Source: Lawsonibacter celer (GTDB lineage Bacteria; Bacillota; Clostridia; Oscillospirales; Oscillospiraceae). From it: 64,000 nucleotides of DNA. The stretch covers positions 806,001 to 870,000 of the forward strand of contig NZ_JACOEA010000001.1 of NCBI RefSeq assembly GCF_014281125.1, given 5' to 3'. Positions 26,486 to 34,783 of this stretch are shown one piece after another. Numbering within the stretch: the stretch's first letter is position 1; every line of letters begins with the position of its first letter. The notes beneath the pieces were generated by a model. The model did no database searches and had not been told where the DNA came from. It saw only the letters and a list, made by a program, of their open reading frames with translations. A program made the translations under genes and the position numbers.

Positions 26486-27496
26486 CTATTTTACGCCCCA
26501 CGCCTTGGGGATGAAGGCTTCGCCGAACTGCTCCACCGCATATTTGTCCGTCATGCCGGAGATGTAGTCGCAGACGGCGCGCTCCACACCCTCCCGGATC
26601 CGGATGGTCTGAAATTCCGGAGGAAGCTTGTCCGGGTCGGCCGCATAATACTCAAACAGCCGCCGGAGCATATCCTGTGCCTTGCCCTCCTCCCCCTTGG
26701 CCACCGGGTTGCGGTAGACAAATTCAAACATGAACTCCCGCAGCTCATGCATGGCCCGGGCACACGCGGGGGACTGAAGGATCTCGTTTTTCCCGGCGCT
26801 GGAGCGGATGATATCTACCGTCAAGGTGTTGATTCGCTCGGAATGGGTAAAGCCCAACACCTGGGACACGCTCAGGGGAATGTCCATAGGGTAAATGATT
26901 TTGCCCCGGATGGCGTCGTCAATGTCATGGTTGATGTAGGCAATCTTATCCGCCAGGCGAAGAATACGTCCCTCCAGCGTCTCCGCCTGATCCGGTCCGG
27001 TGTGGCAGAGGATGCCCCGGCGCACCTCATAGGTCAGATTGAGCCCCTCGCCGTCCTGTTCCAGGCAGTCCACCACCCGAAGAGACTGCTCATTGTGGCG
27101 GAAGCCGCCGGGCATGATCTCGTCCAGCACCCGCTCCCCAGCGTGGCCGAAGGGAGTGTGGCCCAAATCGTGGCCATAGGCTGCGGCCTCGGTCAGATCC
27201 TCATTGAGCCGGAGGCTCCGGGCGATAGTGCGGGCAATCCGGGCCACCTCGATGGTATGGGTCATGCGGGTGCGGTAGTGGTCCCCCTCCGGCTCCAGAA
27301 AGACCTGGGTCTTGTGCTTGAGCCGCCGGAAGGCCTTGGAGTGGACAATCCGGTCAATATCCCGCTGGAAGCACGTACGGGTGGGGCAATCCTCCAGCGG
27401 TACCCTGCGCCCTTGGGAGCGCGCCGCCGGGCAGGCAAAGGGGGACAGGTTCCGCAGCTCCAGCATCTCCTGTTCCTCCCGAATCGTCTCTGACAA
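26486..27496 (-). CDS. dgt: Deoxyguanosinetriphosphate triphosphohydrolase-like protein
   Basis: 336 aa, starting at a TTG with GGGAGG nine bases upstream. HD-domain residues are visible in YRTRMTHTIEVARIA (H), AAAYGHDLGHTPFGHAGE (HD) and KIAYINHDIDDAI (D). The family hydrolyses dNTPs to nucleosides and tripolyphosphate. Its place upstream of dnaG is typical of many Firmicutes, linking nucleotide-pool control with replication and rpoD expression. Confidence 0.9.
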   Translation of the reverse strand: MSETIREEQEMLELRNLSPFACPAARSQGRRVPLEDCPTRTCFQRDIDRIVHSKAFRRLKHKTQVFLEPEGDHYRTRMTHTIEVARIARTIARSLRLNEDLTEAAAYGHDLGHTPFGHAGERVLDEIMPGGFRHNEQSLRVVDCLEQDGEGLNLTYEVRRGILCHTGPDQAETLEGRILRLADKIAYINHDIDDAIRGKIIYPMDIPLSVSQVLGFTHSERINTLTVDIIRSSAGKNEILQSPACARAMHELREFMFEFVYRNPVAKGEEGKAQDMLRRLFEYYAADPDKLPPEFQTIRIREGVERAVCDYISGMTDKYAVEQFGEAFIPKAWGVK

Positions 27497-27590
27497 GGAG
27501 TTCCACCTCCCATTTGCTTCTTATTTACTATATACACCTTTTTTGACGAAAACCCTTCTTCTTTTCCGAAGATTAACGGTTTGTTCATAT

Positions 27591-28217
27591 TTATTTCAGG
27601 GGGGCCGCCCGGAATACCTCTTCTTCCACAAGGGGGACCACGCCTCCGGCGGTCAATTCTGTGATTTTTACTGTAAAGTGTTCCACCCTGTCAGTTGGAA
27701 GAAGTGCATGCACGGTGACCTGGTCGGCGTACTCCGTCTCCCCCAGCACGCCGCCGCAGGCCTCCACCTCCAGCCGGACCCGCTCAAAGAACGAATAGGG
27801 GCAGGGGATCGCTGTCTGGAGCCAGGGGCGCACCACGGAGATTCCCGCCGCGTCCAGCGCGTCCTTGGCGGCCTGGGTGTAGGCCCGAACCAAGCCGCCG
27901 GCCCCCAGCAGCACCCCGCCGAAGTAACGGGTCACCACGCAGCACACGTTCTCCACTCCCTCCCGCTGGAACACGCTGAGCATGGGTTGACCCGCAGTGC
28001 CCTGGGGCTCCCCATCGTCAGAATAGCGCTCCGCACCGCCGTGCAGGCGATAGCACCAGCAGTTGTGGCGGGCGTCGTAGTGCTTCTTTTTCACCGCCTC
28101 GATACAGGCCCGCGCCTGGGCCTCGTCCTCCGCCGCAAACACCTGGCCGATAAAACGGGAGCGCTTCTCCACCAGCTCGGCCTGGGCCGGGCCGGTAGGA
28201 ACGTAATATTCGCTCAT
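27591..28217 (-). CDS. yigZ: YigZ/IMPACT family protein
   Basis: 208 aa. N-terminal IMPACT (UPF0029) domain: EKRSRFIGQVF, ARHNCWCYRL, SDDGEPQGTAGQPML and VTRYFGGVLLGAGGLVRAY, followed by a DUF1949-like C-terminal domain. Related proteins regulate translation-stress kinases in eukaryotes; the bacterial role is not settled. ATG 28217 follows AGGAG and overlaps the stop of the upstream acetyltransferase by ATGA, so the two are cotranslated. Confidence 0.88.
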   Translation of the reverse strand: MSEYYVPTGPAQAELVEKRSRFIGQVFAAEDEAQARACIEAVKKKHYDARHNCWCYRLHGGAERYSDDGEPQGTAGQPMLSVFQREGVENVCCVVTRYFGGVLLGAGGLVRAYTQAAKDALDAAGISVVRPWLQTAIPCPYSFFERVRLEVEACGGVLGETEYADQVTVHALLPTDRVEHFTVKITELTAGGVVPLVEEEVFRAAPLK

Positions 28218-28732
28218 CCCACACACTCCTTCCGCAGCAGGGCGTACATGCAGTAGTCGCAGAGCGCTCCATTCTTGTATGCGCCCTGACGCATCACGCC
28301 CTCCAGCGTGAAGCCCGCCTTCTCCAGCACCCGGCGGGAGCCGGTGTTCCAGGCGAAGGGCTCGGCAAAAATACGCGCAATGTCCCAGCGCTGAAAGGCC
28401 TCCCGGCACAGCCGGCCCACAGCGGCGGTCATAATACCCCGACCCCAATGCTCCTCCGCCAGCCAGTAGCCCAGCTCCCCGCTGCAGCGGTATACATCTC
28501 CGCCCCGGAACACTCCGACGCTCCCCACCGCGCGGCCGTCCACCACAATCGCCCGGCAGAGCTGGCGGCGCTCGTCTCCCCGGAGGCAGCTCTCCACATA
28601 CGCCTGCGCGTCCTTCCGTCCATAGGGAGAGGGAAAAATATCCCGAAGGTTCCGGGCGATGTGTTCATTGTCTGCGTACTGCTCCAGGCCTTCGGCATCC
28701 TCCGCCCGCCAGGGTCTGAGTTCAAACTCCAT
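28214..28732 (-). CDS. GNAT family N-acetyltransferase (RimJ/RimL-like)
   Basis: 172 aa. Conserved GNAT elements: ELRPWRAEDAEGL at the start, AIVVDGRAVGSVGVFRG, ELGYWLAEEHWGRGIMTAAV (acetyl-CoA pyrophosphate loop) and AWNTGSRRVLEKAGFTLEGVMRQGAYKNG, which is the RimJ/L signature. Substrate unknown; relatives acetylate ribosomal protein N-termini or small amines. Coupled to yigZ and 1 bp downstream of hflX. Confidence 0.85.
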   Translation of the reverse strand: MEFELRPWRAEDAEGLEQYADNEHIARNLRDIFPSPYGRKDAQAYVESCLRGDERRQLCRAIVVDGRAVGSVGVFRGGDVYRCSGELGYWLAEEHWGRGIMTAAVGRLCREAFQRWDIARIFAEPFAWNTGSRRVLEKAGFTLEGVMRQGAYKNGALCDYCMYALLRKECVG

Positions 28733-28733
28733 C

Positions 28734-30026
28734 TCAGTCCTCCCAGGGGTGCTTCGGGGGCGTCCAGCCGGAGACGATATACTCCTTCAGCCGCCCCAGC
28801 TGGACCGGGGTACAGACCGCCGTGACCTCAATGGCCTCCCCATATTCCACCTGCTCCACCTTGGCCTGGCGGTGGAGCAGATCCAGCAGCCCCCCCTGGT
28901 CGTAGGGCAGGCGCAGCACCACCCGGTGGGCACCGGCGTCCAGCCGGTCCCCGATCATGGACAGCAGGGCGTCCATTCCCTGGCCGGTCCGTGCAGAGAC
29001 GGAGACGATCTCCGGCCCGTGGGGCACAATGTCGCCGGTGTACAGGTCGCACTTGTTGAACACGTCGATGCGGGGCGTTTTCCCCGCCCCCAGCTCCTGA
29101 ATGAGCTGCTCCACAATTTCCACCTGGCTCCGCCACTCCAGGTTGGAAGCGTCAATGACGTGGAGCAGCAAATCGGCGTACTCCAGCTCCTCCAAGGTGG
29201 CCTTGAAGGCCTCCACCAAGTGGTGGGGCAGCTTGCGGATAAAGCCCACCGTATCGGAGAGGAGTACCGTGCAGGTGTCAGAGATCTCCAGGGTGCGGGT
29301 GGTGGTGTCCAGGGTGTCGAACAGGCGGTTGTTTGCCGGGATGTCCGCGCCCGTGAGCCGGTTGAGCAGGGTGGATTTGCCCGCGTTGGTATAGCCCACA
29401 ATGGCCACCACTGGCACCTCGTTCTTCTCCCGGCGCAGGCGCTGGGTGGCCCGCACCCGGCGTACCTGCTCCAGCTCCTCCTGAAGCTTGGAGATCTTGC
29501 GGCGGATGTGCCGCCGGTCGCTCTCCAGCTGGGTCTCGCCCGGGCCGCGGGTGCCGATGGCGCCCTCCTGCCGCTCCAGGTGCTTCCACATGCCGATCAG
29601 CCGGGGCAGCAGGTACTGGTATTGGGCCAGCTCCACCTGGAGGCGGCCCTCCTTGGTCTGAGCCCGCTGGGCAAAGATGTCCAGGATCAGGGCGGAGCGG
29701 TCGATGACCGGCACGCCCAGGTCCTCGGTCAGGGCCCGCTGCTGGGAGGGGGAGAGGGCATTGTCGAAGATTACCATATCCGCCCCAGCGTTCTGAACCA
29801 GCTCCTTGACCTCAGCGGTCTTGCCCTCGCCGATGAAGGTACGCGGGTCCGGGGTATCCTTGTTCTGGAGCACGCTGCCCACGCATACCCCGCCGGCGGT
29901 CTCCAGCAGGGCCTCCAGCTCCTCCATGGAGCTGTCCGTAGCGCAGTCCTCCCGGGGGAGGCTGTGGGCGTTCAGACCCACCAGCACCGCCCGGTTGATG
30001 TTTTCTTTCGTATGGGTATCTGTCAT
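28734..30026 (-). CDS. hflX: Ribosome-associated GTPase HflX
   Basis: 430 aa. N-terminal HflX domain (TFIGEGKTAEVKEL, FDNALSPSQQRAL, VIDRSALILDIFAQRA), a helical linker with TRGPGETQLESDRRHI, and the G domain: GYTNAGKSTLLNRLT (G1), TTTRTL (G2), LSDTVGFIRKLP (G3) and NKCDL (G4). HflX splits stalled ribosomes under stress. Length is typical. Confidence 0.95.
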   Translation of the reverse strand: MTDTHTKENINRAVLVGLNAHSLPREDCATDSSMEELEALLETAGGVCVGSVLQNKDTPDPRTFIGEGKTAEVKELVQNAGADMVIFDNALSPSQQRALTEDLGVPVIDRSALILDIFAQRAQTKEGRLQVELAQYQYLLPRLIGMWKHLERQEGAIGTRGPGETQLESDRRHIRRKISKLQEELEQVRRVRATQRLRREKNEVPVVAIVGYTNAGKSTLLNRLTGADIPANNRLFDTLDTTTRTLEISDTCTVLLSDTVGFIRKLPHHLVEAFKATLEELEYADLLLHVIDASNLEWRSQVEIVEQLIQELGAGKTPRIDVFNKCDLYTGDIVPHGPEIVSVSARTGQGMDALLSMIGDRLDAGAHRVVLRLPYDQGGLLDLLHRQAKVEQVEYGEAIEVTAVCTPVQLGRLKEYIVSGWTPPKHPWED

Positions 30027-30029
30027 AGA

Positions 30030-30536
30030 CTATCCTCTCTTATAGGCCTCCACAATCTCGCCCACATAGACGCGGTGGTAATCCTTCTGGGCGTAAAAGC
30101 GGCTGTCGATCTCCAGATCCAGGAAGTGGTCCGGGTCCATATCCTGCCAGTAGAGCTTGCGGCACACCAGCACCAGGCGGGCCTGCTCAAAATAGGGCGC
30201 GCCGCCTTCGCCCTCAACCACAGTAAAACCGCACTCCTTAATCTTGTCCACGTCCCTGCCGCTCTTGGTGCCGCACAGGTTGAGGGCGTCCCGCCAGGAC
30301 TCGTCAAACACGCTGATGGTAAAGCAGTCGCTCTGCTCCACAAATTCATAGGTATAGCGCTGGGGGCGGATATAGACGGTAGCCACATTTCTACCCCACA
30401 GCACGCCCAGCCCGCCCCAGCTGGCGGTCATGGTGTTGCAGCGCTCCTTTGTGCCCGCGGTGATGAGCAGCCAGTCGCTGCCGATGGTGGAAAAAACGTT
30501 GTCCTGGATGGTTTTCGGGTCGATTTTGGTCAGCAT
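30030..30536 (-). CDS. Flavin reductase-like protein
   Basis: 168 aa. FMN-binding split-barrel: LLITAGTKERCNTMTASWGGLGVLWGRNVATVYIRPQRYTYEF and the DHFLDLEIDSRFY end match the flavin reductase-like family. It probably transfers electrons from a pyridine nucleotide or ferredoxin to flavin. It lies 3 bp upstream of hflX in the same transcript. Confidence 0.82.
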   Translation of the reverse strand: MLTKIDPKTIQDNVFSTIGSDWLLITAGTKERCNTMTASWGGLGVLWGRNVATVYIRPQRYTYEFVEQSDCFTISVFDESWRDALNLCGTKSGRDVDKIKECGFTVVEGEGGAPYFEQARLVLVCRKLYWQDMDPDHFLDLEIDSRFYAQKDYHRVYVGEIVEAYKRG

Positions 30537-30583
30537 AGAGCGTCCTCCCTTTCTGTTCTTCGTCTAGTATATGCCGCGAATGA

Positions 30584-30618
30584 GAAAAAGAGCCCGTACC
30601 AAAACCGGTACAGGCTCT
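30584..30618 (-). terminator. Terminator after rpmE
   Basis: AGAGCCcGTACC (30589-30600) with GGTACaGGCTCT (30607-30618); on the minus strand it is followed by a TTTTT run. Confidence 0.8.
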
Positions 30619-30630
30619 CTCAATACCAAC

Positions 30631-30837
30631 TTACTTCTGGTCCAGGCCGAACTTCTTGTTGAAGCGGCTGACACGTCCGCCAGTATCCACCATCTTCTGC
30701 TTCCCGGTGAAGAAGGGGTGACACTTGGAGCAGACTTCGACGCGAATGTCCTTCTTGGTAGACCCGGTTTCGATCACGTTACCACAGGCACATTTGATGG
30801 TCGTCTGTTCGTAGTTGGGATGGATGCCTTCCTTCAT
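30631..30837 (-). CDS. rpmE: 50S ribosomal protein L31 (zinc-binding type)
   Basis: 68 aa. [26 protein letters not shown] then [16 protein letters not shown]: the cysteine pairs CAC and CSKC are the zinc-ribbon ligands of C+ L31, the form kept under zinc-replete conditions. Single-gene unit with its own promoter and terminator. Confidence 0.96.
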   Translation of the reverse strand: MKEGIHPNYEQTTIKCACGNVIETGSTKKDIRVEVCSKCHPFFTGKQKMVDTGGRVSRFNKKFGLDQK

Positions 30838-30907
30838 GTGTGTTCACCTCTTTCTCGTTCTGGGTAAGGCGGCGCAGCAAACCTCCACGCCTTATAAACG
30901 CTATGAT

Positions 30908-30936
30908 ATGATAGCACGTCCCAGGGGAAAATGCAA
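30908..30936 (-). promoter_or_regulatory. Promoter of rpmE
   Basis: TTGCAT (30931-30936 on minus), 17-bp spacer ending TGC, TATCAT (30908-30913): an extended -10 promoter. Confidence 0.65.
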
Positions 30937-30957
30937 GTCTTTTTTTCTTTTTCTTTC

Positions 30958-33900
30958 CTACTGCTCCACCGCCCGATCCAGGGCAAAGAACCAGAGCGCC
31001 CGGCGTATGACCGGCCGGCCGGTCATGGCCTCCAGGGCGCGGCTGTACGCCTCCAGCTGGGGGCGGTAGGCCTCCGCCCGGGCCTGAACAGTGCGCTCCG
31101 TCACCCGGTCGGTCTTGAAGTCCACCACCGCAAGGCCCTCCGGAGTCTCAAAATAGCAGTCCACCACCCCCTGCAGCAGCACCTGCTCCCCCTCTCCGGC
31201 CCGGGGGTCATAGTCCGCCGCGCGGACCAGCAGGGAAAATTTGAACTCCCGCCGCAGGGTAGGTGCTCCCTTCAACTCCCGCCCCAAGGACGATGCAAAG
31301 AAGGCGGCGATCCGCTCCGGGCGAACCGCCGCCCCCTGCTGGGGGGTAATGAACTGCCCCTCCACCAGGCGGGCGATCTCCCCAGAGATCTGCTCCACGC
31401 TGTCTGTGCGTGCAAAGTCGATGTACTGCATCACCAGGTGCAGAGCCGTGCCCCGCTCCGCGGGGGTAAGGCCCAATTCCTCGGCGGCAAAGCGGGGCCG
31501 GCGGAAAGTCATGGGCCGCGGCGGACGGACGCTCTCCTCCTCCACCTCACCGTCCAAGGCGCGGCCCTTGAGCTGAGTGGCGGTGAGCTTGGAGGGCAGG
31601 TCCACGTCCCCCTGGTGAGGATAGCGCCACCCCAGCCGCCCGGCTAGGCCGGCCGTCTCCTCCGGCCGCCGGGCCGTCTCTCCCATTGTCCGCTCCCGCC
31701 GCTCCGGCGGCCGTGCAAAGGGGGCCGCGTCCACAAATCGCACGTCCCACGCCGGGCCTAGGTCCGTTCCGTTCTGCTCCACCTCCGCCCCGGCCGCGGA
31801 GCGGAGGGCCTGCGCCTCCGGGCGGCAAATAGCGGGCAGCAGCACCCACTGCCCCACGCTCTGACAGCCCAGCAGCACCTGGGGGTCCACCGGGCAGGAC
31901 GCGTCCGGGGCCAGCTTGGCCAGGTCCTCCCCACCCCGGGTGAGGGCGCAGGACAGAATCAGCTTCTCCTTGGCCCGGGTCATGGCCACATACAACAGCC
32001 GCAGCTCCTCTGCCATCATCTCCCGCTCCAGCTGGCGGGCCACCGCCCGCCGGGCCAGGGTGGGGTATTCCACCCCCCGCTCCGCGTCCAGCCGCTTGGG
32101 CCCCACCCCCAGCTGGGGGTGGAAGAGGATGGGCCGGTTCATATCCTCCCGGTTGAGCCTGCGGGCCAGGCCGCACAGCAGGACCACCGGAAATTCCAGG
32201 CCCTTGGAGCGGTGGATGCTCATAATGCGCACACCGCCCCCCTCCCGGCCGGGGGCGGGCAGGGCCAGGTTGGCCCCGTTGGCCCGCAGGCGGGTCAGGT
32301 AGGACAGAAAGCCGAAGAGCCCCTTGTGCCCCGCCCCCTCAAAGCGGCGTGCCAGCTCCGCCAGAGCCAGCAGGTTGGACTGGCGGGCCTCCCCCTCGTC
32401 CATGGCACCAAAGATCCCCAGCAGGTTGGTGCGGTCGTAGATGCGCCAGATCAGCTCATGGCTGCCCCGGTCCCCCGCCTCAAAGCGCAGCTCGGCCAGC
32501 TCGGCCAGGAAGGCCCGGCTGTCCTCCCCCGGGTCGGCACACAGCGCGTCGTAGAAGTCCGTCCCCGGGGAACCGGCGCGGATCTGGGCCAGCCGGTCGG
32601 CGGAAAAGCCGTACACCGGGGAGCGCAGCACCGAGATGAGGGGCACGTCCTGCCGGGGGTTGTCCGCCACCTCTAGCAAGGAGAGGGCCACGTTCACCTC
32701 GGTGGCGGCAAAGAAGTCCCCGCCGCCGTCCGCCTCCCAGGGAAGATCCAGCTCCCCCAGGGCGCGGGCGTAGTGGTGGAGCACCGTGCCCGGGGAACGC
32801 AGCAGGATCACCACGTCGGCCGCCCGGGCGGGCCGCCGCCCCCCCGCCCCGTCCGAGACGGAGAAGCCATCGTCCAACAGGGTCCGGATGCGGCGGGCGG
32901 CAAAGCGGGCCTCCAGAAGGTCCCGGGCGGGCTTGCCCGTGCCGTCCTCGCTCTCCCCGTCCTCCCCGGCGGAGCAGTCCAGGGCATCCAGCTCCACCGC
33001 GCAGCGCCCGTCCTCCGGAACGGGCGCGCCGGGGTAGAGGGCCTCCTCCGGGGTGTAGTCCATTTCGCCGAATTCCGTTGACATTATGTTGTAGAACAGG
33101 TAGTTGACCCCCGCCAGCACCTCCGGCCGGGAGCGAAAGTTCCGGGAGAGGACCACCCGCCGCTCCTCCCCCTCCGCCGCCTCGGCGGAGGGCTTGAAGG
33201 CGCGGTATTTCGTAAGGAAAATGGTGGGGTCGGCCAGGCGGAAGCGGTAGATGGACTGCTTCACGTCCCCCACCAGGAACAGGTTGCGTCCGCCCCGGGA
33301 GAGGGCGGAGAAGATGGCGTTCTGCACCTGGTTGGTGTCCTGATACTCGTCCACCATGATCTCCTCGTAGCGCGCCCCCCACTGGTCGGCCAGGGGAGTG
33401 GGAGCCCCGTCCGGACCCGTCAACAGCTTCACCGCCAGATGCTCCAGGTCGGCAAAGTCCAGCAGGCCCCGGCGCTCCTTTTCCGCGGCATAGGCCGCCT
33501 CAAAGTCCTTCACCAGGGCAAAAAGCCCCCGCACCGCCGGGTGCACCGCCCGCAGGTCAGCCAGCAGGTCGGCGCTGGAATCGGTAAACCACTCGGCCAG
33601 CTTGTCCATGCGCTTTTTGCAGGCGGCCCGGATGGCCTTCACCTGCTCGGCCAGCTCCGGGGCCTGGGTCCCCTTTTTGCTCCCCGCCCGGGGGAAGGGG
33701 ATGGGCAGGGCGGCCGCCGCCTCGTCCCAGCCGGTTCTTGTCCCGGCCAGAAAGGCCCGCAGGCCGTCGATGGTGGCGGAAATGGTGCCGCCGTAATTGG
33801 CGTCCACCGCCCCGTCCAGGGCACACAGCTCCAGAGCGCGGGCCATGCGGCCCAGCCAGTACTCCCCCTGGCGTCGGGCGTCCTCCAGCAGCAGGCGGCC

Positions 33901-34536
33901 CCAGGGGGTTTCCCCCGCGTCCTCCACGCCCTCCAGGTCAAAGACCCGCTCCTGCCCGTCCAGCCAGGCCGCCGGGTCCGGGTGGGCCTGCACCCTCCCC
34001 CGGACGTCCAGCACGATCTGCATCAGCCGGGAATCGTCCCGCCCGGCGGACATGGCGTCCACCAGCTGGGCAAAGTCGCTCTCCGGGGCCAGGCCCTCAT
34101 AGCGGGCATCCATTACGTCGTTGAGGGCGCGGAGCATGAGCACCCCCGCCTCCCCCTCGTCGCACAGGCGGAAATCTGGGTTCACGTCCAGCAGGTGGCC
34201 GCACTCCCGCAGCAGCTGGGCGCAGAAGGAGTGTATGGTGGAGATCTGCGCCTTGTAGACCAGGGTGGTCTGGCGGCGCAGATGCCCGTCCCCGGGGTGC
34301 TCCGCCAGCCGGGCGGAGAGCTCCTCCACAATGCGGCCCCGCAGCTCGGCGGCGGCGGCCTTGGTGTAGGTGATGACCAGGAAGCGGTCAATGTCGATCC
34401 CCTCGCCCTCCACCCGGGCCAGAAGCCGCTCCACCAGCACCCGGGTCTTGCCCGAGCCCGCAGCCGCGGACACCAGCAGCCCGCCGCCCCGGCTGTCCAC
34501 CGCGGCCTGCTGCTCACAGGTCAATGGAAACGGCAT
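30958..34536 (-). CDS. addA: ATP-dependent helicase/nuclease subunit A
   Basis: 1192 aa, UvrD-like superfamily 1 helicase plus RecB-family nuclease. Walker A is VSAAAGSGKTRVLVERLL near residue 25, Walker B is IMVDEYQDTNQVQN, motif SIHRSKGLEFPVVLLCG comes later, and the nuclease DxK motif is AVVDFKTDR near the C-terminus. AddAB resects double-strand breaks to Chi for RecA loading; it is the Firmicutes counterpart of RecBCD. Gene order is addB then addA, but 197 bp separate them, which is unusual. Confidence 0.96.
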   Translation of the reverse strand: MPFPLTCEQQAAVDSRGGGLLVSAAAGSGKTRVLVERLLARVEGEGIDIDRFLVITYTKAAAAELRGRIVEELSARLAEHPGDGHLRRQTTLVYKAQISTIHSFCAQLLRECGHLLDVNPDFRLCDEGEAGVLMLRALNDVMDARYEGLAPESDFAQLVDAMSAGRDDSRLMQIVLDVRGRVQAHPDPAAWLDGQERVFDLEGVEDAGETPWGRLLLEDARRQGEYWLGRMARALELCALDGAVDANYGGTISATIDGLRAFLAGTRTGWDEAAAALPIPFPRAGSKKGTQAPELAEQVKAIRAACKKRMDKLAEWFTDSSADLLADLRAVHPAVRGLFALVKDFEAAYAAEKERRGLLDFADLEHLAVKLLTGPDGAPTPLADQWGARYEEIMVDEYQDTNQVQNAIFSALSRGGRNLFLVGDVKQSIYRFRLADPTIFLTKYRAFKPSAEAAEGEERRVVLSRNFRSRPEVLAGVNYLFYNIMSTEFGEMDYTPEEALYPGAPVPEDGRCAVELDALDCSAGEDGESEDGTGKPARDLLEARFAARRIRTLLDDGFSVSDGAGGRRPARAADVVILLRSPGTVLHHYARALGELDLPWEADGGGDFFAATEVNVALSLLEVADNPRQDVPLISVLRSPVYGFSADRLAQIRAGSPGTDFYDALCADPGEDSRAFLAELAELRFEAGDRGSHELIWRIYDRTNLLGIFGAMDEGEARQSNLLALAELARRFEGAGHKGLFGFLSYLTRLRANGANLALPAPGREGGGVRIMSIHRSKGLEFPVVLLCGLARRLNREDMNRPILFHPQLGVGPKRLDAERGVEYPTLARRAVARQLEREMMAEELRLLYVAMTRAKEKLILSCALTRGGEDLAKLAPDASCPVDPQVLLGCQSVGQWVLLPAICRPEAQALRSAAGAEVEQNGTDLGPAWDVRFVDAAPFARPPERRERTMGETARRPEETAGLAGRLGWRYPHQGDVDLPSKLTATQLKGRALDGEVEEESVRPPRPMTFRRPRFAAEELGLTPAERGTALHLVMQYIDFARTDSVEQISGEIARLVEGQFITPQQGAAVRPERIAAFFASSLGRELKGAPTLRREFKFSLLVRAADYDPRAGEGEQVLLQGVVDCYFETPEGLAVVDFKTDRVTERTVQARAEAYRPQLEAYSRALEAMTGRPVIRRALWFFALDRAVEQ

Positions 34537-34610
34537 GCGCGCTCACCTCGCTTTCTCACTTCTCTCTAACACTCATCGGACAATCTCCCTCCGGTCGCTT
34601 GAGCCCCACA

Positions 34611-34783
34611 TGAGCCGCCTGGAGACGGCTCTTTCCTTTTCCGATCTGGAGGCGTTCTGGTCCGAGCTGAACAAGCTGTCCATGCTGGAATATGATGGGG
34701 CCTTCTGCGCCGGCCTGCGGCTGGGGGCCCAGTTCACCCATCAGCTTCTTTTTCAACCGCCTGCCAAAACGCCTCGCCCTTGA
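34611..34783 (+). pseudogene. Small plus-strand coding fragment between addA and addB
   Basis: On the plus strand an open frame from ATG 34611 encodes SRLETALSFSDLEAFWSELNKLSMLEYDGAFCAGLRLGAQFTHQL. The pattern of a helical domain ending in FCAGLRLGAQ resembles the C-terminal part of small proteins often found near phage or mobile genes (DUF6809-like, from memory). There is no SD, and the frame runs into the addB 3' end. It may be a leftover of an insertion that separated addA from addB, or chance. Confidence 0.3.
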
